Source: Kocuria rosea
GTDB taxonomy: Bacteria; Actinomycetota; Actinomycetes; Actinomycetales; Micrococcaceae
Length of the DNA stretch: 64,000 nt
NCBI RefSeq assembly: GCF_006094695.1
Contig: NZ_CP035103.1
Location: 2,356,001 to 2,420,000 of the forward strand
Direction of reading: 5' to 3'
This document shows positions 20,631-32,948 of this stretch, in pieces; the stretch's first letter is position 1; each line of letters opens with the position of its first letter. The position numbers and the translations under genes are program-made. The notes beneath the pieces are model-generated. The model was not told where the DNA came from. It made no database searches and saw only the letters and a program-made list of their open reading frames with translations.

Positions 20631-22225
20631 TCAGGGCACCCGGAAGTAGCACCGCTCCTCCCCGCCGCCCACGTCCTCGCAGACCCGTTCCAGCACCACG
20701 GGGCTCTCCTCCGGCGCCGGGCTCGGGGTCGTGTCGGCGCTGCGCGTGACCGTGGGCGAGCTCCCGGGACCGGGCACCCGCTCCGCGGAGCCCAGGGGAT
20801 CGAGCAGCAGATATCCGCTCAGCAGCGCAGTCATCCCCACGAGGACCACGAACACGCCGGTCACGGCTCGGCCGCCGCGGCGCCGCCCGGTCCGCGCCGG
20901 CCGCGGGAGCGCCTCCGTGGCCCTCCCCCCGGCGGGCCGGCGGCCCGCCCGGTCCCGGCCGGGGTCGTTCCCGGTGCCCCCGCCGTCGCCGTCGCCGGAC
21001 CCGCCGTGCCCGGAGCCGTCGCGCCCGGACCCGGCAGGGTCCGGCACCTCGTCGTCGCCCGACCCGGTGTGGACTCCCCCGGTGTCGACTCCCCCGGCAC
21101 CGGTTCTCCCGCTGCCGGTCGTCCCGCTGCCGGCGCCGCCGGCGTCGGCCAGCCCGCCGCCGCCCACCGTGGTCCCGGCCGTCCGCTGCCCGGTGCTGCC
21201 GGGAGCGGTGCCGGCGGAGTCGGTGCTCCCGGAGCCGGCGTCCAGGGTGTCGGGGCCGTCCGGGAACCGGCCGCCGGCCTCCGCGCCCGCGGCGGCTCCG
21301 CCGCCGAGCCCGGCGCCGGTCGTCCCGTCCGTCCCCTCCGTGCCGTCCCACCCGGTCAGCACCCGGCTCGCCCACGGCTCCGGCAGCGGCTCGAGGACGT
21401 CGAAGACCTCGAACGGCTCGCCGTCCCGGGTGCGGGCAGGGTCGAAGCGCCGTCTCGCCGCTCCCGCGGTGAGCTCGTGGAGCACGGTGACGGCCGCGTC
21501 GCGGCGCTGGGCGGGGTCCGGGGTGAGGAGGGCGGCGAGGTGCTCCGCGAGGTCGCCCTGCTCCCCCGCCACGGCGCGCGCATCGTTGGGCCCCAGGCTC
21601 TCCTGCGGCTCCAGCGAGGGGTCGAGCATCCGCAGCGCGGTGATGCCCGCCGCGTAGAGGTCCTGCGCGGGGTTCGGGTCGGTGAGCTCGTAGGCCTCCG
21701 GGGGCAGGTAGCCGGGCGTGCCCACCACGGTGCCCGTCCGGGTCAGCCGGGCGTCCTGGACGCGCACGGCGATGCCGAAGTCGGAGAGGAGGACGTGGGG
21801 GCGGCCCGTCCCGGTGCTGTCCAGCATGAGGTTGCCCGGCTTCACGTCCCGGTGCACCCAGCCCTGGGCGTGCACGAACTGCAGGGCCTGGAGCAGCTGG
21901 GCGAGAACCTCCTCGGTCAGCTCCACCGAGGCGGCCCCGTTGTCGAGCAGCGCGGACTCCAGGGTGCCGCCGTGCACGAGGGGCATCGCGATGACCACGT
22001 GCGCGTCCTCCGCGGCCCACCCGTAGGGGCGAGCACGTGCGGGTGGTCCAGCTTCACCGACTGCTCCCGCGCGAAGCGCAGCAGGTCCGCGGAGTCGCGC
22101 TGGCGCAGCACCTTGGCCGCGCACAGCTGCTGGAGCCGGCCGTCCCAGGCCCGCCACACGGAGCCGCTGCCGCCGCGCGCGATGGGGTCGATGAGGGTGT
22201 ACCGACCGGCTATGGTGTCCGCCAC
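20631..22225 (-). pseudogene. transmembrane serine/threonine protein kinase, frameshifted as sequenced
   Basis: A GTG at 22225 gives MADTIAGRYTLIDPIARGG with the Gly-loop and catalytic Lys38. After residue 67 (HPHVLAP) the frame breaks at the G4 run 22026-22029; adding one base restores YGWAAEDAHVVIAMPL and a full kinase: HRDVKPGNLML, SDFGIAV, GTPGYLPPEAY. The C-terminal half is a Gly/Ser/Thr/Asp linker of about 150 residues, one transmembrane helix (TGVFVVLVGMTALLSGYLLL) and a short external tail with two cysteines. The corrected length would be 531 residues; the 1595-nt span lacks one base of a multiple of three. Either a sequencing error or a real inactivating lesion. If intact, a one-component membrane sensor kinase of the PknB type without PASTA repeats. 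Confidence 0.82.
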
Positions 22226-22240
22226 GAAGTCCGGGCCCGC

Positions 22241-24937
22241 CTAGCTGCGCATGGCCCGGCGCGCGCTGTCCGTCCGCTGCCGGGCGTTGCCGATGCCGAC
22301 CGAGGCCCCCAGCACGGTCACGGAGCCGCTGGAGACGAGCACGGGGTTCAGCTCCACGCGGGCGATCTCGGGGTGCCGGTCCTTGAGCAGCGCCACCCGG
22401 GCGACGAGGTCCTCGAGCCGGTCGACGTCCGCGGCCGGGACCCCCTGGTGGCCGAAGAGCTTGCGCGAGGCCTTGGGCTCGCGGACCATCCGCCGCACGT
22501 CCTGGTCGGTGAGCGGCGGGACCCGGTGGGCCCAGTCCTCGAGGAGGTTCACCGCGTCCCCCGCCATCCCGAACGAGACCACGGGGCCGATCAGGGGGTC
22601 CTCGATGGCCCGGAGCACCACCGACTGGCCGGTGGGGGCCATGGCCTGCACCTCGAGGTCGAAGGTGCCGAAGGGGGCGAGCGCCCGGTGCATGGTCTCG
22701 ATGGCCGCCCGCAGCTGCGCGTCGTCCTGGATGTTGAGCTGCACGCCGCCCAGGTCCAGGCGGTGCCGGAGGTTGGGGTCGGTGGTCTTGAGGGCCACGG
22801 GGTAGCCGAGCCGGTCGGCGGCGGCCAGGGCGTCCTCGGGATCGGTGAACCGCTCGCTGGGCAGCAGGCCCACCCCGTAGGTCTCCAGCAGCTCCCGCGC
22901 CTGGTCCCCGTCCAGCTCGAGCAGCTCGTCGCCGGTGACGCTGGGCAGGATCTTCTCCACGAAGGTCTCCGCCGCCTCCGCGTCGATGCCCTTCGGCTCG
23001 GCGAGGCTGCCCTGGTCCTGGGCGCGCCACCGGGTGTAGTCCACGACCTTGGCGAGCGCGCGCAGGGCCGCCCCCGGGGAGTCGAAGCAGGGCACGTCCA
23101 GTCCGTCCTCGGCGTGGTGCAGGGCGGAGACCGCTCCGGGCTCGGTGCTGCCCGTGAAGACGACCACCACGGTCTTGCCGTGCTCCCGCCCCACCCGGCC
23201 CACGAGCTCGGCCACGCGCTCCGGCGTGGCACCCGGGATCGGCATCAGCGTGACCACGGCGGAGTCGACGGCCTCGGCGCCGAGGCAGCTGTCGACGGCC
23301 GCCCGCAGCGCCTCGAGGGCGTCCTCCCCGCCGTCCGCGGTCCGGACCCCCGCCTGGGTCACCGCGACGTCCAGCCCCAGCTGCATGCACCGGTCCTCCA
23401 TGAGCTGGCCCAGGGCCAGCGCGTTGGAGACGAGGGCCGTGCGGGCGCCCGCGGGCAGGGGCTGGCCGGCGAGGATCCCAGCCACGTCCATGAGGTGCTC
23501 GCTCGTGTCCGCGCGGATCACGCCGGCCTGCCGGAACATCGCGTCCAGGGCCCCCGGCGGGGCCTGGGTGGTGCGCCCGGTGTGGCCGGGCGGCAGCCGG
23601 AGACCGGTGACCTCGCTCTTGGCCACGATCACGGGCTTGGTCAGGGACAGCCGGCGGGCGATCCGAGAGAACTTGCGCGGGTTGCCCACGGACTGCAGGT
23701 AGAGCCCGCACGCGCGGGTCGCGGCGTCGTCCTCCCAGTACTGCATCATGTCGTTGCCGGAGACGTCGGCCCGGTTGCCGGCGGAGAGGTACGTGGACAC
23801 GCCCACGTCGTGGCGCAGCGCGGCCGCGTTGAGCATCATGCCGATGGCCCCGGACTGGCTGAACAGCCCCAGCGGGCCCTCCCGCGGCACGGTGGGCAGG
23901 ATGGAGGCGTTGAAGCGGGACTCCGGGGCCGTGCTGTAGAGGCCCAGGCTCGCCGGGCCGACCACGCGCATCCCGTAGGAGCGAGCGCGGCGCACCAGCT
24001 CGGTCTGCCGGGCCCGGCCCGCCGCGCCGGCCTCGGCGTACCCGCCCGTGACCACCACGACGGCGCGCACGCCCGCCGCGCCGCACTGGTCCACGACGTC
24101 GGCCACCTGGTCGACGGGCACGGCGACCACGGCGAGGTCCACGGGCTCGGGGACCTCCCCGATCGAGGTGGCGTGGGTCATGCCCTCCCGCTCGAAGGGC
24201 GTGGGGCTCACCCCGCTGAGCCGGCCGGCGAACCCGGAGGCGACGAGGTGCTCGACCAGCGCGTGCCCGGCGTGGCCGGGGTCCCGCGACGCCCCGATCA
24301 CGGCGATCGAGGACGGGGAGAGGAGGTCGGCCATGGAGAGGGCCTCGGCGCGGTGCTCCCGCGCGGCCATCACGGCCAGCGACTTCTCGGTCGGGTCGAT
24401 GTCGAAGCCGACCACCACCACGCCGTCGTCGAACTTGCGGGTGAGCTCGTAGCCCGCCTCCGCGAACACGCGGAGCATCTTGCGGTTCTCGGGCAGGACC
24501 TCCGCGGAGAAGTGGTCGATCCCGTTCTCGCGCGCGGCCGCGGCGAGGTGCTCCAGCAGGATCGAGCCGATGCCCCGCCCCTGGTGGGCGTCCGAGATCA
24601 TGAACGCGACCTCGGCGTCGTCGTGCCGGTCCGTGCGGTCGTAGCGGCCCACGCCGATGATCCGGTCCGCCAGCACCAGCACGAAGCAGACGCGGTCCCG
24701 GTGGTCCACGCGGGTGAACCGCTCCAGCTCCCGGGCGGAGAGGGTGGGCTTGTAGGAGAAGAAGCGCAGGTAGATGGAGTTCTCGGACTGCGACTGGTGG
24801 AAGGCCAGGAGCGCGTCCTTGTCCTCCGGGGAGATCGGGCGCAGCTGCGCCGTCGCGCCGTCGCGGAGGATGACGTCGGCCTCCCAGTACTCGGGGTACT
24901 GCCCGGCGTCGTCCGTGTCCGCGGTCTCTGGAACCAT
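22241..24937 (-). CDS. GNAT acetyltransferase fused to ADP-forming acyl-CoA synthetase-like domains (Pat-type)
   Basis: 898 residues. An N-terminal GNAT domain (about 25-195; [17 protein letters not shown] is the acetyl-CoA loop) precedes a CoA-binding Rossmann domain ([19 protein letters not shown]), succinyl-CoA-ligase-like domains ([30 protein letters not shown] with the conserved His region) and a C-terminal ATP-grasp domain ([20 protein letters not shown]). This is the architecture of protein lysine acetyltransferases that control acetyl-CoA synthetase, but with GNAT at the N-terminus rather than the C-terminus as in Salmonella Pat. The ligase part may be regulatory or catalytic. The start at 24937 is supported by a promoter placing transcription 7 nt upstream. 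Its 3' end abuts the kinase gene. Confidence 0.88.
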   Translation of the reverse strand: MVPETADTDDAGQYPEYWEADVILRDGATAQLRPISPEDKDALLAFHQSQSENSIYLRFFSYKPTLSARELERFTRVDHRDRVCFVLVLADRIIGVGRYDRTDRHDDAEVAFMISDAHQGRGIGSILLEHLAAAARENGIDHFSAEVLPENRKMLRVFAEAGYELTRKFDDGVVVVGFDIDPTEKSLAVMAAREHRAEALSMADLLSPSSIAVIGASRDPGHAGHALVEHLVASGFAGRLSGVSPTPFEREGMTHATSIGEVPEPVDLAVVAVPVDQVADVVDQCGAAGVRAVVVVTGGYAEAGAAGRARQTELVRRARSYGMRVVGPASLGLYSTAPESRFNASILPTVPREGPLGLFSQSGAIGMMLNAAALRHDVGVSTYLSAGNRADVSGNDMMQYWEDDAATRACGLYLQSVGNPRKFSRIARRLSLTKPVIVAKSEVTGLRLPPGHTGRTTQAPPGALDAMFRQAGVIRADTSEHLMDVAGILAGQPLPAGARTALVSNALALGQLMEDRCMQLGLDVAVTQAGVRTADGGEDALEALRAAVDSCLGAEAVDSAVVTLMPIPGATPERVAELVGRVGREHGKTVVVVFTGSTEPGAVSALHHAEDGLDVPCFDSPGAALRALAKVVDYTRWRAQDQGSLAEPKGIDAEAAETFVEKILPSVTGDELLELDGDQARELLETYGVGLLPSERFTDPEDALAAADRLGYPVALKTTDPNLRHRLDLGGVQLNIQDDAQLRAAIETMHRALAPFGTFDLEVQAMAPTGQSVVLRAIEDPLIGPVVSFGMAGDAVNLLEDWAHRVPPLTDQDVRRMVREPKASRKLFGHQGVPAADVDRLEDLVARVALLKDRHPEIARVELNPVLVSSGSVTVLGASVGIGNARQRTDSARRAMRS

Positions 24938-24942
24938 AGACT
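24937..24942 (+). promoter_or_regulatory. candidate -10 box (TAGACT) for parC
   Basis: TAGACT on the plus strand, overlapping the start of the divergent acetyltransferase gene, about 120 nt before parC. Confidence 0.3.
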
Positions 24943-24944
24943 TC

Positions 24945-24972
24945 AGGCTAGTAGACAAACCTGCACCGTCAA
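24945..24972 (-). promoter_or_regulatory. promoter (TTGACG - 16 nt - TAGCCT) of the GNAT/acyl-CoA ligase gene
   Basis: On the minus strand TTGACG (24972-24967) and TAGCCT (24950-24945) are separated by 16 nt, and the -10 ends 7 nt before the ATG at 24937. This is the best sigma-A-type promoter I see, and predicts a leaderless mRNA. Confidence 0.6.
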
Positions 24973-24978
24973 CGGTGC
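24963..24978. promoter_or_regulatory. 16-nt dyad overlapping the -35 element
   Basis: GCACCGT-CA-ACGGTGC is a perfect 7-bp inverted repeat covering the -35 hexamer of the GNAT/acyl-CoA ligase promoter; a candidate operator for a dimeric regulator. Confidence 0.4.
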
Positions 24979-25064
24979 GTCCCGGTGCGTCCCCGCACGA
25001 TCTCGAACGCCGAGCCGCCGGGCCCGCCCCGGACCGACCCACGACCGAAGGACCCCCCGCTGTG

Positions 25065-27566
25065 ATGGCACGCCGCCGTGCGCCCTCCCGCCCGTCCGCC
25101 GAGGACGAGCTGCCCCCCGACTTCCGGGAGAACATCGTCGACATCGACGTGACCTCCGAGATGGAGACGAGCTTCCTCGAGTACTCGTACTCCGTCATCT
25201 ACTCCCGCGCCCTGCCCGACGCCCGGGACGGGCTCAAGCCCGTGCAGCGGCGCATCCTGTTCATGATGAACCAGATGGGGCTGCGCCCGGACCGCGGCCA
25301 CGTCAAGAGCGCCCGCGTCGTGGGCGAGGTGATGGGCAAGTTGCACCCGCACGGCGACTCCGCCATCTACGACGCGATGGTCCGGCTCGCCCAGTCCTTC
25401 GCGATGCGCCTGCCGCTCGTGGACGGGCACGGCAACTTCGGCTCCCTCGACGACGGCCCCGCCGCCTCCCGCTACACCGAGGCCCGGATGGCCCCGGCCG
25501 CCCTGGCGCTGACGGCCGACCTCGACGAGGACGTCGTCGACTTCGTGCCCAACTACGACAACCAGTTCACCCAGCCGGGCGTGCTGCCCGCGGCGTTCCC
25601 CAACCTGCTGGTCAACGGCTCCTCCGGCATCGCGGTGGGCATGGCCACGAACATGGCCCCGCACAACCTGCGCGAGGTCGTCGCGGGCGCCCGGCACCTC
25701 GTGGAGCACCCCGAGGCGACGCTCGAAGAGCTCATGCGCTTCGTCCCGGGCCCGGACCTGCCCTCGGGCGGGCGGATCGTGGGCCTCGACGGGATCCGGG
25801 ACGCCTACCGGACCGGGCGCGGCTCCTTCAAGACCCGCGCGAAGGTCTCGGTCGAGCAGATCTCCCCCCGCAAGCAGGGCATCGTCGTCACCCAGCTGCC
25901 CTACATGGTGGGGCCCGAGAAGGTCACCGAGAAGATCAAGGAGGCGGCGCAGGCCAAGAAGCTCCAGGGCGTCTCCGACGTCGTGGACCTGACCGACCGC
26001 AAGAACGGCCTGCGGCTGGTCATCGAGGTCAAGAACGGCTTCAACCCGCAGGCCGTCCTCCAGCAGCTCTACAAGTACACGCCCATGGAGGACTCCTTCG
26101 GGATCAACAACGTTGCCCTCGTGGACGGACGGCCCCGCACCATGGGCCTCCTGGAGCTGCTGCGGGTCTACGTGGAGCACCGGCTGTCGGTGGTCCGGCG
26201 GCGCACCGGCTTCCGGCTGGCCAAGCGGCGCGACCGCCTGCACCTGGTCGAGGGCCTGCTCGTGGCGATCGTCGACATCGACGAGGTCATCCAGATCATC
26301 CGCTCCTCCGACGAGACCGCCGTGGCCCGGGAACGGCTCATGGCCGTGTACGACCTCAGCCGCGTGCAGGCCGACCACATCCTCGAGCTGCGACTGCGGC
26401 AGCTGACCAAGTACTCGCGGATCGAGCTCGAGAAGGAGCAGGAGGAGCTGCGCCGGGAGATCGCCGAGCTCGAGGAGACCCTCGCCTCGGACTCGCGGCT
26501 GCGGGCCCTGGTCTCCGCGGAGCTCGCGGAGGTCGCGGAGGTCCACGGCGACGACCGGCGCACCGAGCTGCTGGAGTCGGAGGCCCTGCCGGCGCCCGTC
26601 GCCGCGGCGGCGGCCCCCGCACCGGGGCGGACGGCGGCGGGCGGGCTCGCGCTCGAGATCGCCGACGACCCCTGCTGGGTCTTCCTGTCCACCTCGGGCC
26701 AGCTCGCCCGCACGCCCTCCCAGGTCCCGCTGGTGGACCCGCCCCGGCGGATCAAGCACGACGCCCTGGTCTCCGCGGTGCGCGCCACCGCCCGCGGGGA
26801 GATCGGGGCGGTCACGTCCACCGGGCGCATGCTGCGCGTCCAGGTGATGGACGTGCCCGTGCTGACCGCCTTCGAGGGCACCCCGAAGCTGGGCGACGGC
26901 GTCCCGGTCAAGGACTTCCTCACCCTCGGCCGCGGGGAGCGGCTCGTGGGGCTCGCGCCGCTCAACGCGGTGCTGGCCCTGGGCACCCGCAACGGCGTGG
27001 TCAAGCGGGTCAGCCCCGAGTATCCGCTCAACCGCGAGGACTGGGAGGTCATCACGCTCAAGGACGACGACGAGGTGGTCGGCCTCGCCGAGTCCGCCGC
27101 CGCGGAGGACGAGCTGGTGTTCGTGACCCGGGACGGGAAGCTGCTGCACTTCGAGGCCGGTGCGGTGCGCCCCCAGGGCCGGACCGCGGGCGGCGTCGCC
27201 GGGGTCAAGCTGGTCGCGGGGGACGCCGTGGTCTTCTTCGGGGCGGTCCGCGCCGCGGACGAGACGCCCGTGGTCGTGACCCTCGCCCGCGCCGACGAGG
27301 TGCTGCCCGGCATGTCGCAGTACTCGGTGAAGGTCACCCCGTTCTCGGAGTACCCGCCCAAGGGCCGGGCCACCGGAGGGGTGCGCGCGCACCGGTTCCT
27401 CAAGGGCGAGACGGGACTGGCCCTGGCCTGGGTGGGGCACGGACCGGCCAAGGCGGTCGCGGCCTCGGGCGTGGCCCGGGCCCTGCCCACCGAGCACGGG
27501 CGCCGGGACGGCTCGGGCGTGCCCACCGACCAGGTGATCGACGCGGTGGGCCCGGCCTACGGCTGA
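25065..27566 (+). CDS. parC: DNA topoisomerase IV subunit A (GyrA/ParC family)
   Basis: 833 residues. Type IIA topoisomerase breakage-reunion subunit: winged-helix region with [17 protein letters not shown] (quinolone-resistance region), catalytic tyrosine in [10 protein letters not shown], the [13 protein letters not shown] tower region, a coiled-coil ([20 protein letters not shown]), then a C-terminal beta-pinwheel of about six blades without a canonical GyrA box (the nearest match is QGRTAGGV). Absence of the box and the convergent parE nearby favour ParC over GyrA. ATG at 25065 is chosen (GAAGGA upstream; an in-frame GTG directly precedes it). Decatenates daughter chromosomes with ParE. 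Confidence 0.9.
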   Translation: MARRRAPSRPSAEDELPPDFRENIVDIDVTSEMETSFLEYSYSVIYSRALPDARDGLKPVQRRILFMMNQMGLRPDRGHVKSARVVGEVMGKLHPHGDSAIYDAMVRLAQSFAMRLPLVDGHGNFGSLDDGPAASRYTEARMAPAALALTADLDEDVVDFVPNYDNQFTQPGVLPAAFPNLLVNGSSGIAVGMATNMAPHNLREVVAGARHLVEHPEATLEELMRFVPGPDLPSGGRIVGLDGIRDAYRTGRGSFKTRAKVSVEQISPRKQGIVVTQLPYMVGPEKVTEKIKEAAQAKKLQGVSDVVDLTDRKNGLRLVIEVKNGFNPQAVLQQLYKYTPMEDSFGINNVALVDGRPRTMGLLELLRVYVEHRLSVVRRRTGFRLAKRRDRLHLVEGLLVAIVDIDEVIQIIRSSDETAVARERLMAVYDLSRVQADHILELRLRQLTKYSRIELEKEQEELRREIAELEETLASDSRLRALVSAELAEVAEVHGDDRRTELLESEALPAPVAAAAAPAPGRTAAGGLALEIADDPCWVFLSTSGQLARTPSQVPLVDPPRRIKHDALVSAVRATARGEIGAVTSTGRMLRVQVMDVPVLTAFEGTPKLGDGVPVKDFLTLGRGERLVGLAPLNAVLALGTRNGVVKRVSPEYPLNREDWEVITLKDDDEVVGLAESAAAEDELVFVTRDGKLLHFEAGAVRPQGRTAGGVAGVKLVAGDAVVFFGAVRAADETPVVVTLARADEVLPGMSQYSVKVTPFSEYPPKGRATGGVRAHRFLKGETGLALAWVGHGPAKAVAASGVARALPTEHGRRDGSGVPTDQVIDAVGPAYG

Positions 27567-27569
27567 GGC

Positions 27570-28622
27570 TCAGCGGCGGGGCCCGAGCAGCCCCATCTGC
27601 TCCACCGCCGCCCGCTCCTCCTCGAGCTCCCGGACGGAGCGGTCGATGCGGGCGCGGGAGAACTCGTCCAGCTCGAGGTCCGGCACGATCGCTGCCCGGC
27701 CGTCCCGGCAGACCACCGGGAACGAGCTGACGAGTCCCTCCGGCACGCCGTAGGAGCCGTCGGACGCGACCGCCATGGACGTCCACGTGCCCTCGGGGGT
27801 GCCCAGGACCCAGTCGCGGACGTGGCACAGGGCCGCGTGGGCCGCCGAGGCCACCGAGGAGCCGCCGCGCACGTCGATGATCTCCGCGCCGCGGCGCGCC
27901 ACCCGGGGGATGAAGGTGTCGTCCACCCAAGCGAGGTCGTGGCCTCCCCCGGCCAGCACCTCGAGCGCCGGCCGGCCCCCGACCGTGGCGTGGGTCAGGT
28001 CGGGGTACTGGCTCGCCGAGTGGTTGCCCCACACGGCCACGCCGTCGATCTCGTCGACGCGGGCCCCGGTGGCCGCGGCGAGCTGGGCCAGCGCGCGGTG
28101 GTGGTCGAGCCGGGTGAGGGCGGTGAAGCGCTCGCGCGGGACGTCCGGGGCGTGCGAGGCGGCGATGTAGGCGTTGGTGTTGGCGGGGTTGCCGACCACC
28201 ACGGCCCGGAAGTCCTCGGCGGCGCCGCGGTTGACGGCCCGCCCCTGGACCGAGAAGATCCCGGCGTTGGCCTCGAGCAGGTCGGCCCGCTCCATGCCCT
28301 GGGACCGGGGGCGGGCCCCGATGAGCAGCCCCACCGAGGCGCCGTCGAACGCGGCGTCCGCGTCCTCGAAGACCTCCACGCCGTCGAGCAGCGGGAACGC
28401 CCCGTCCTGCAGCTCCAGGGCGGTGCCCTCCGCGGCCCGCCGCGCCTGCGGGAGCTCGAGCAGGTGCAGGCGGACGGGGGTGCCGGGACCGAGGAGGTCG
28501 CCCGCCGCGGCCCGGAAGACGGTGGCGTAGCCGATCTGGCCCGCGGCACCGGTCACGGTAACGGTGACCGGCCGGGGCCGGCCAGGTGCGGGGGACGGGG
28601 TGTGCGGGCCGGTGGCGGTCAT
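27570..28622 (-). CDS. mdh: malate dehydrogenase
   Basis: 350 residues. NAD-dependent malate/oxaloacetate interconversion in the TCA cycle. An N-terminal Rossmann motif [31 protein letters not shown], and the catalytic-His motif [14 protein letters not shown] identify the cytosolic-type MDH family; substrate arginines lie in [14 protein letters not shown]. The family is usually about 327 residues; the extra length is a 20-residue N-terminal stretch. GGAAGGA 8 nt upstream supports the start at 28622. It sits in the parE direction and converges on parC with a 3-nt gap; a candidate -10 (28662-28667) gives it its own promoter. Confidence 0.95.
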   Translation of the reverse strand: MTATGPHTPSPAPGRPRPVTVTVTGAAGQIGYATVFRAAAGDLLGPGTPVRLHLLELPQARRAAEGTALELQDGAFPLLDGVEVFEDADAAFDGASVGLLIGARPRSQGMERADLLEANAGIFSVQGRAVNRGAAEDFRAVVVGNPANTNAYIAASHAPDVPRERFTALTRLDHHRALAQLAAATGARVDEIDGVAVWGNHSASQYPDLTHATVGGRPALEVLAGGGHDLAWVDDTFIPRVARRGAEIIDVRGGSSVASAAHAALCHVRDWVLGTPEGTWTSMAVASDGSYGVPEGLVSSFPVVCRDGRAAIVPDLELDEFSRARIDRSVRELEEERAAVEQMGLLGPRR

Positions 28623-28661
28623 GCGGGGTCCTTCCTCGGGGACGGTCGCTCGTCCCTGCCC

Positions 28662-28667
28662 AGCGTA
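28662..28667 (-). promoter_or_regulatory. candidate -10 box (TACGCT) for mdh
   Basis: TACGCT on the minus strand, about 40 nt upstream of the mdh ATG, in the gap after parE. Confidence 0.35.
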
Positions 28668-28716
28668 GCGGCCGCACCAGGGCACCGGCCCTCGGTGCGC
28701 CCGCCGTCCCGCGCGC

Positions 28717-30825
28717 TCAGGCGTCGATGCGCTCCTGGTCCAGGTGCGTGGCGCCCTCGATGATGAAGTCCTTGCGCGGGGCCACCTCGGAGCCCATGAG
28801 CAGGGAGAAGGCGTGCTCGGCGGCCTCGGCGTCCTCCACCCGGATCCGGCGCAGCATCCGGTGCCGGACGTCCATGGTCGTCTCCGCGAGCTGGTCCGCG
28901 TCCATCTCGCCCAGGCCCTTGTAGCGCTGGATGGGCTCCTTGTACCGCCGCCCCTCCGCCTCGAGCCGGGCGAGCAGGTCCGTGAGCTCGCGCTCGGAGT
29001 ACGTGTAGACCATCTCGTTGGCCTTGCCGCCGGCGTTGACGATCTCCACCCGGTGCAGCGGGGGCACCGCCGCGTAGACCCGCCCGGCCTCCACGAGCGG
29101 GCGCATGTAGCGGTAGAACAGCGTGAGCAGCAGGGTGCGGATGTGCGCGCCGTCGACGTCGGCGTCCGTCATCATGATGACCTTGCCGTAGCGGGCGGCG
29201 GTGAGGTCGAAGGTGCGCCCCGAGCCGGCGCCGATGACCTGGATGAGCGCGGCGCACTCCGTGTTGGCGAGCATGTCCGTGATGGACGCCTTCTGCACGT
29301 TGAGGATCTTGCCGCGGATCGGCAGCAGCGCCTGATAGTTGGAGGACCGGGCCAGCCGCGCCGTGCCGAGCGCGGAGTCGCCCTCCACGATGAACAGCTC
29401 GGAGCGCTCCACGTCGTTCGAGCGGCACTCGACGAGCTTGGCCGGCATCGAGGAGGTCTCCAGGGCGTTCTTGCGCCGCTGGGTCTCCTTGTGCACCCGC
29501 GCGGAGATGCGGGACTTCATCTCCGCCACGACCTTCTCGAGCAGCTGCCCGGCCTGCTGCTTGTCGTGGCGGCCGGTGGCCGTGAGCTTGGCGGTCAGCT
29601 CCTTCTCGATCACCCGGCTCACGATCTGGCGCACGGCCGGGGTGCCCAGGACCTCCTTGGTCTGGCCCTCGAACTGCGGCTCCGCCAGCCGCACCGTGAG
29701 CACGGCCGTGAGCCCGGCCAGGACGTCGTCCTTCTCGATCTTGTCGCTGCCGGCCTTGAGCTTGCGGGCGTTGGCCTCGATCTGCTTCCGGAACGTCTTC
29801 AGCAGGGCCGCCTCGAAGCCGGCCTGGTGGGTGCCGCCCTTGGGGGTCGCGATGATGTTCACGAACGAGCGCAGGGACGTGTCGTAGCCGATGCCCCAGC
29901 GCAGGGCGACGTCGACCTCGCACGTGCGGTCCAGTTCCGTGAGCTTGGAGCGGCCGTTCTCGTCCAGGACCGGGACGTTCTCCTTGAACCGGCCCTCGCC
30001 CTGGAACCGCCACACGTCGGTGACCGAGCTGTCGGCGGCGAGGTACTCCACGAACTCGGAGATCCCGCCGTCGTGCTGGAACACCTCCTCGTGGGTCCCG
30101 AACTCCCCCGGCGTGCCGGGCAGGCCCCGCTGGTCGCGCACGGTGATGCGCAGCCCGGGGATCAGGAACGAGGTCTGGCGGGCGCGCTTGGCGAGCTCCT
30201 CGTAGCTGAACCGGGCGTCCGCCGTGAAGATCTGCTCGTCCGCCCAGTACCGGATCCGGGTGCCGGTGACACCCCGCTTGGCCTTGCCGACGACGTCGAG
30301 CACCGACCCCTCCACGAACGGCTCGAACCGGGCGTGCGGGGAGGGCCGGCCCTGGTCCACGAAACGGCCGGGCTCGCCGTGCCGGAAGGACATCTGGTAG
30401 GTCTTCCCGCCGCGGTCCACCTGGACGTCCAGGCGGGCGGAGAGCGCGTTGACCACCGAGGCGCCCACGCCGTGCAGGCCGCCGGAGGCGCTGTAGGAGC
30501 CGCCGCCGAACTTCCCGCCCGCGTGCAGCTTGGTGAAGACGACCTCCACGCCGGTCAGCCCGGTGCGCGGCTCGAGGTCGATGGGGATGCCGCGGCCGTC
30601 GTCGTGGACCTCCACGGCGCCGTCGGCGTGCAGGACCACCGTGATCTGGTGGCCGAAGCCGGCGAGGGCCTCGTCCACGGAGTTGTCGATGATCTCCCAC
30701 ATGCAGTGCATCAGCCCGCGGGAGTCGGTGGAGCCGATGTACATGCCCGGCCGCTTCCGGACGGCCTCGAGGCCCTCGAGGACGGAGAGGTGGCGGGCGT
30801 TGTACTCGGAACGGGACGGTGTCAC
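28717..30825 (-). CDS. parE: DNA topoisomerase IV subunit B (GyrB/ParE family)
   Basis: 702 residues. GHKL ATPase domain with [27 protein letters not shown] and [21 protein letters not shown] domain with [26 protein letters not shown] and the Mg-binding [18 protein letters not shown]-terminal ParC-contact region [14 protein letters not shown]. The GTG start at 30825 gives [20 protein letters not shown] with AGGAG 10 nt upstream; a longer open frame upstream lacks family sequence. Partner of ParC encoded convergently; GyrB is the paralogue but would normally sit near dnaA. Confidence 0.92.
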   Translation of the reverse strand: MTPSRSEYNARHLSVLEGLEAVRKRPGMYIGSTDSRGLMHCMWEIIDNSVDEALAGFGHQITVVLHADGAVEVHDDGRGIPIDLEPRTGLTGVEVVFTKLHAGGKFGGGSYSASGGLHGVGASVVNALSARLDVQVDRGGKTYQMSFRHGEPGRFVDQGRPSPHARFEPFVEGSVLDVVGKAKRGVTGTRIRYWADEQIFTADARFSYEELAKRARQTSFLIPGLRITVRDQRGLPGTPGEFGTHEEVFQHDGGISEFVEYLAADSSVTDVWRFQGEGRFKENVPVLDENGRSKLTELDRTCEVDVALRWGIGYDTSLRSFVNIIATPKGGTHQAGFEAALLKTFRKQIEANARKLKAGSDKIEKDDVLAGLTAVLTVRLAEPQFEGQTKEVLGTPAVRQIVSRVIEKELTAKLTATGRHDKQQAGQLLEKVVAEMKSRISARVHKETQRRKNALETSSMPAKLVECRSNDVERSELFIVEGDSALGTARLARSSNYQALLPIRGKILNVQKASITDMLANTECAALIQVIGAGSGRTFDLTAARYGKVIMMTDADVDGAHIRTLLLTLFYRYMRPLVEAGRVYAAVPPLHRVEIVNAGGKANEMVYTYSERELTDLLARLEAEGRRYKEPIQRYKGLGEMDADQLAETTMDVRHRMLRRIRVEDAEAAEHAFSLLMGSEVAPRKDFIIEGATHLDQERIDA

Positions 30826-30863
30826 GGGGATACGACTCCTGGGGGACGGCGGGATTCCCCACC

Positions 30864-30869
30864 ACTGTA
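30864..30869 (-). promoter_or_regulatory. candidate -10 box (TACAGT) for parE
   Basis: TACAGT on the minus strand about 38 nt upstream of the parE GTG; leader about 30 nt including the AGGAG site. Confidence 0.4.
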
Positions 30870-30975
30870 GTCCCGGCGGCGGACACCGCAGGCCCGGGCG
30901 CGGGTCACGCGGACGCGACCCCGGCCGGCACCGTGACCTACGCCCGGGGCGAAAAACGGCCTCCGCCGGAATCGA

Positions 30976-31003
30976 TTGTCCGAGGGTCGTGGTTGTATAG
31001 AGC
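30976..31003 (+). promoter_or_regulatory. candidate promoter for the DUF7455 gene
   Basis: TTGTCC at 30976 and an A/T-richer GTATAGAGC (30995-31003) form a plausible but imperfectly spaced promoter, leaving a leader of about 85 nt. The rest of the 266-nt divergent spacer shows nothing recognisable. Confidence 0.35.
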
Positions 31004-31091
31004 AGTACCCCGACGCGTCCACGAGACCCCGGGTACCCGCACCGGCGGCCCCGTGCCCCGTGCAACGAGTACGACCCAGGAGGAGGATCCC

Positions 31092-31292
31092 GTGAACGCA
31101 ACATTGGAGAGCCGAGAGCTCAATGCGACCGACCGCTGCGACGCGTGCGGCGCCCAGGCCTACGTCCGAGTGATCCTCGAGTCGACGGGCGGTGAGCTGC
31201 TGTTCTGCGCTCACCACGCGCGCAAGAACGAGCAGAAGCTGCGGCCGCTGGCCGCCACCTGGCAGGACGAGACCGAGCGCATCGGTTCCTGA
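31092..31292 (+). CDS. small zinc-ribbon-like protein (DUF7455)
   Basis: 66 residues. GTG start with an excellent AGGAGGA site; longer frames upstream are non-coding. Pattern RCDACGAQAYVRVIL ... LLFCAHHARKNEQKL places Cys16, Cys19, Cys39 and His41/42 as likely metal ligands. The family is widespread in actinobacteria beside sigA and parE. It may bind nucleic acid or RNA polymerase; this is not shown by the sequence. Followed by a strong terminator, so it is probably an abundant single-gene transcript. Confidence 0.88.
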   Translation: MNATLESRELNATDRCDACGAQAYVRVILESTGGELLFCAHHARKNEQKLRPLAATWQDETERIGS

Positions 31293-31317
31293 CCGGGCGA
31301 CCGCCCAGGGCGGTCGA

Positions 31318-31358
31318 CGCAGGAGGGCCCCGACACCTGGTGTCGGGGCCCTCCTGCG
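31318..31358. terminator. bidirectional terminator hairpin
   Basis: A perfect 19-bp stem (31318-31336 with 31340-31358, 3-nt loop) after the DUF7455 gene and before the convergent sigA end. Confidence 0.75.
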
Positions 31359-31412
31359 TGTCCGGTCCTCGCCCCGGTCACCGGAGCGGTGCGCGGGTCC
31401 CGGACGTGGTCG

Positions 31413-31443
31413 CCCCGCGCCCGGAGGATCTCCGGGCGCGGGG
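31413..31443 (-). terminator. sigA terminator hairpin
   Basis: A perfect 14-bp stem (31413-31426 with 31430-31443) with a 3-nt loop, 9 nt beyond the sigA stop. Confidence 0.6.
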
Positions 31444-31451
31444 ACGGCCGG

Positions 31452-32948
<1,497 letters not shown>

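Noticed and set aside
22037-27730. A 1.9-kb-codon open frame on the plus strand opposite the acetyltransferase gene
   Set aside because: It is the complementary shadow of high-GC codon usage; its composition is His/Gly/Arg-rich without family motifs, and the opposite strand and another frame encode clear proteins.
30826-31091. Riboswitch or structured RNA in the parE/DUF7455 spacer
   Set aside because: No conserved riboswitch core could be recognised; only promoter-like elements and a ribosome site are supported.
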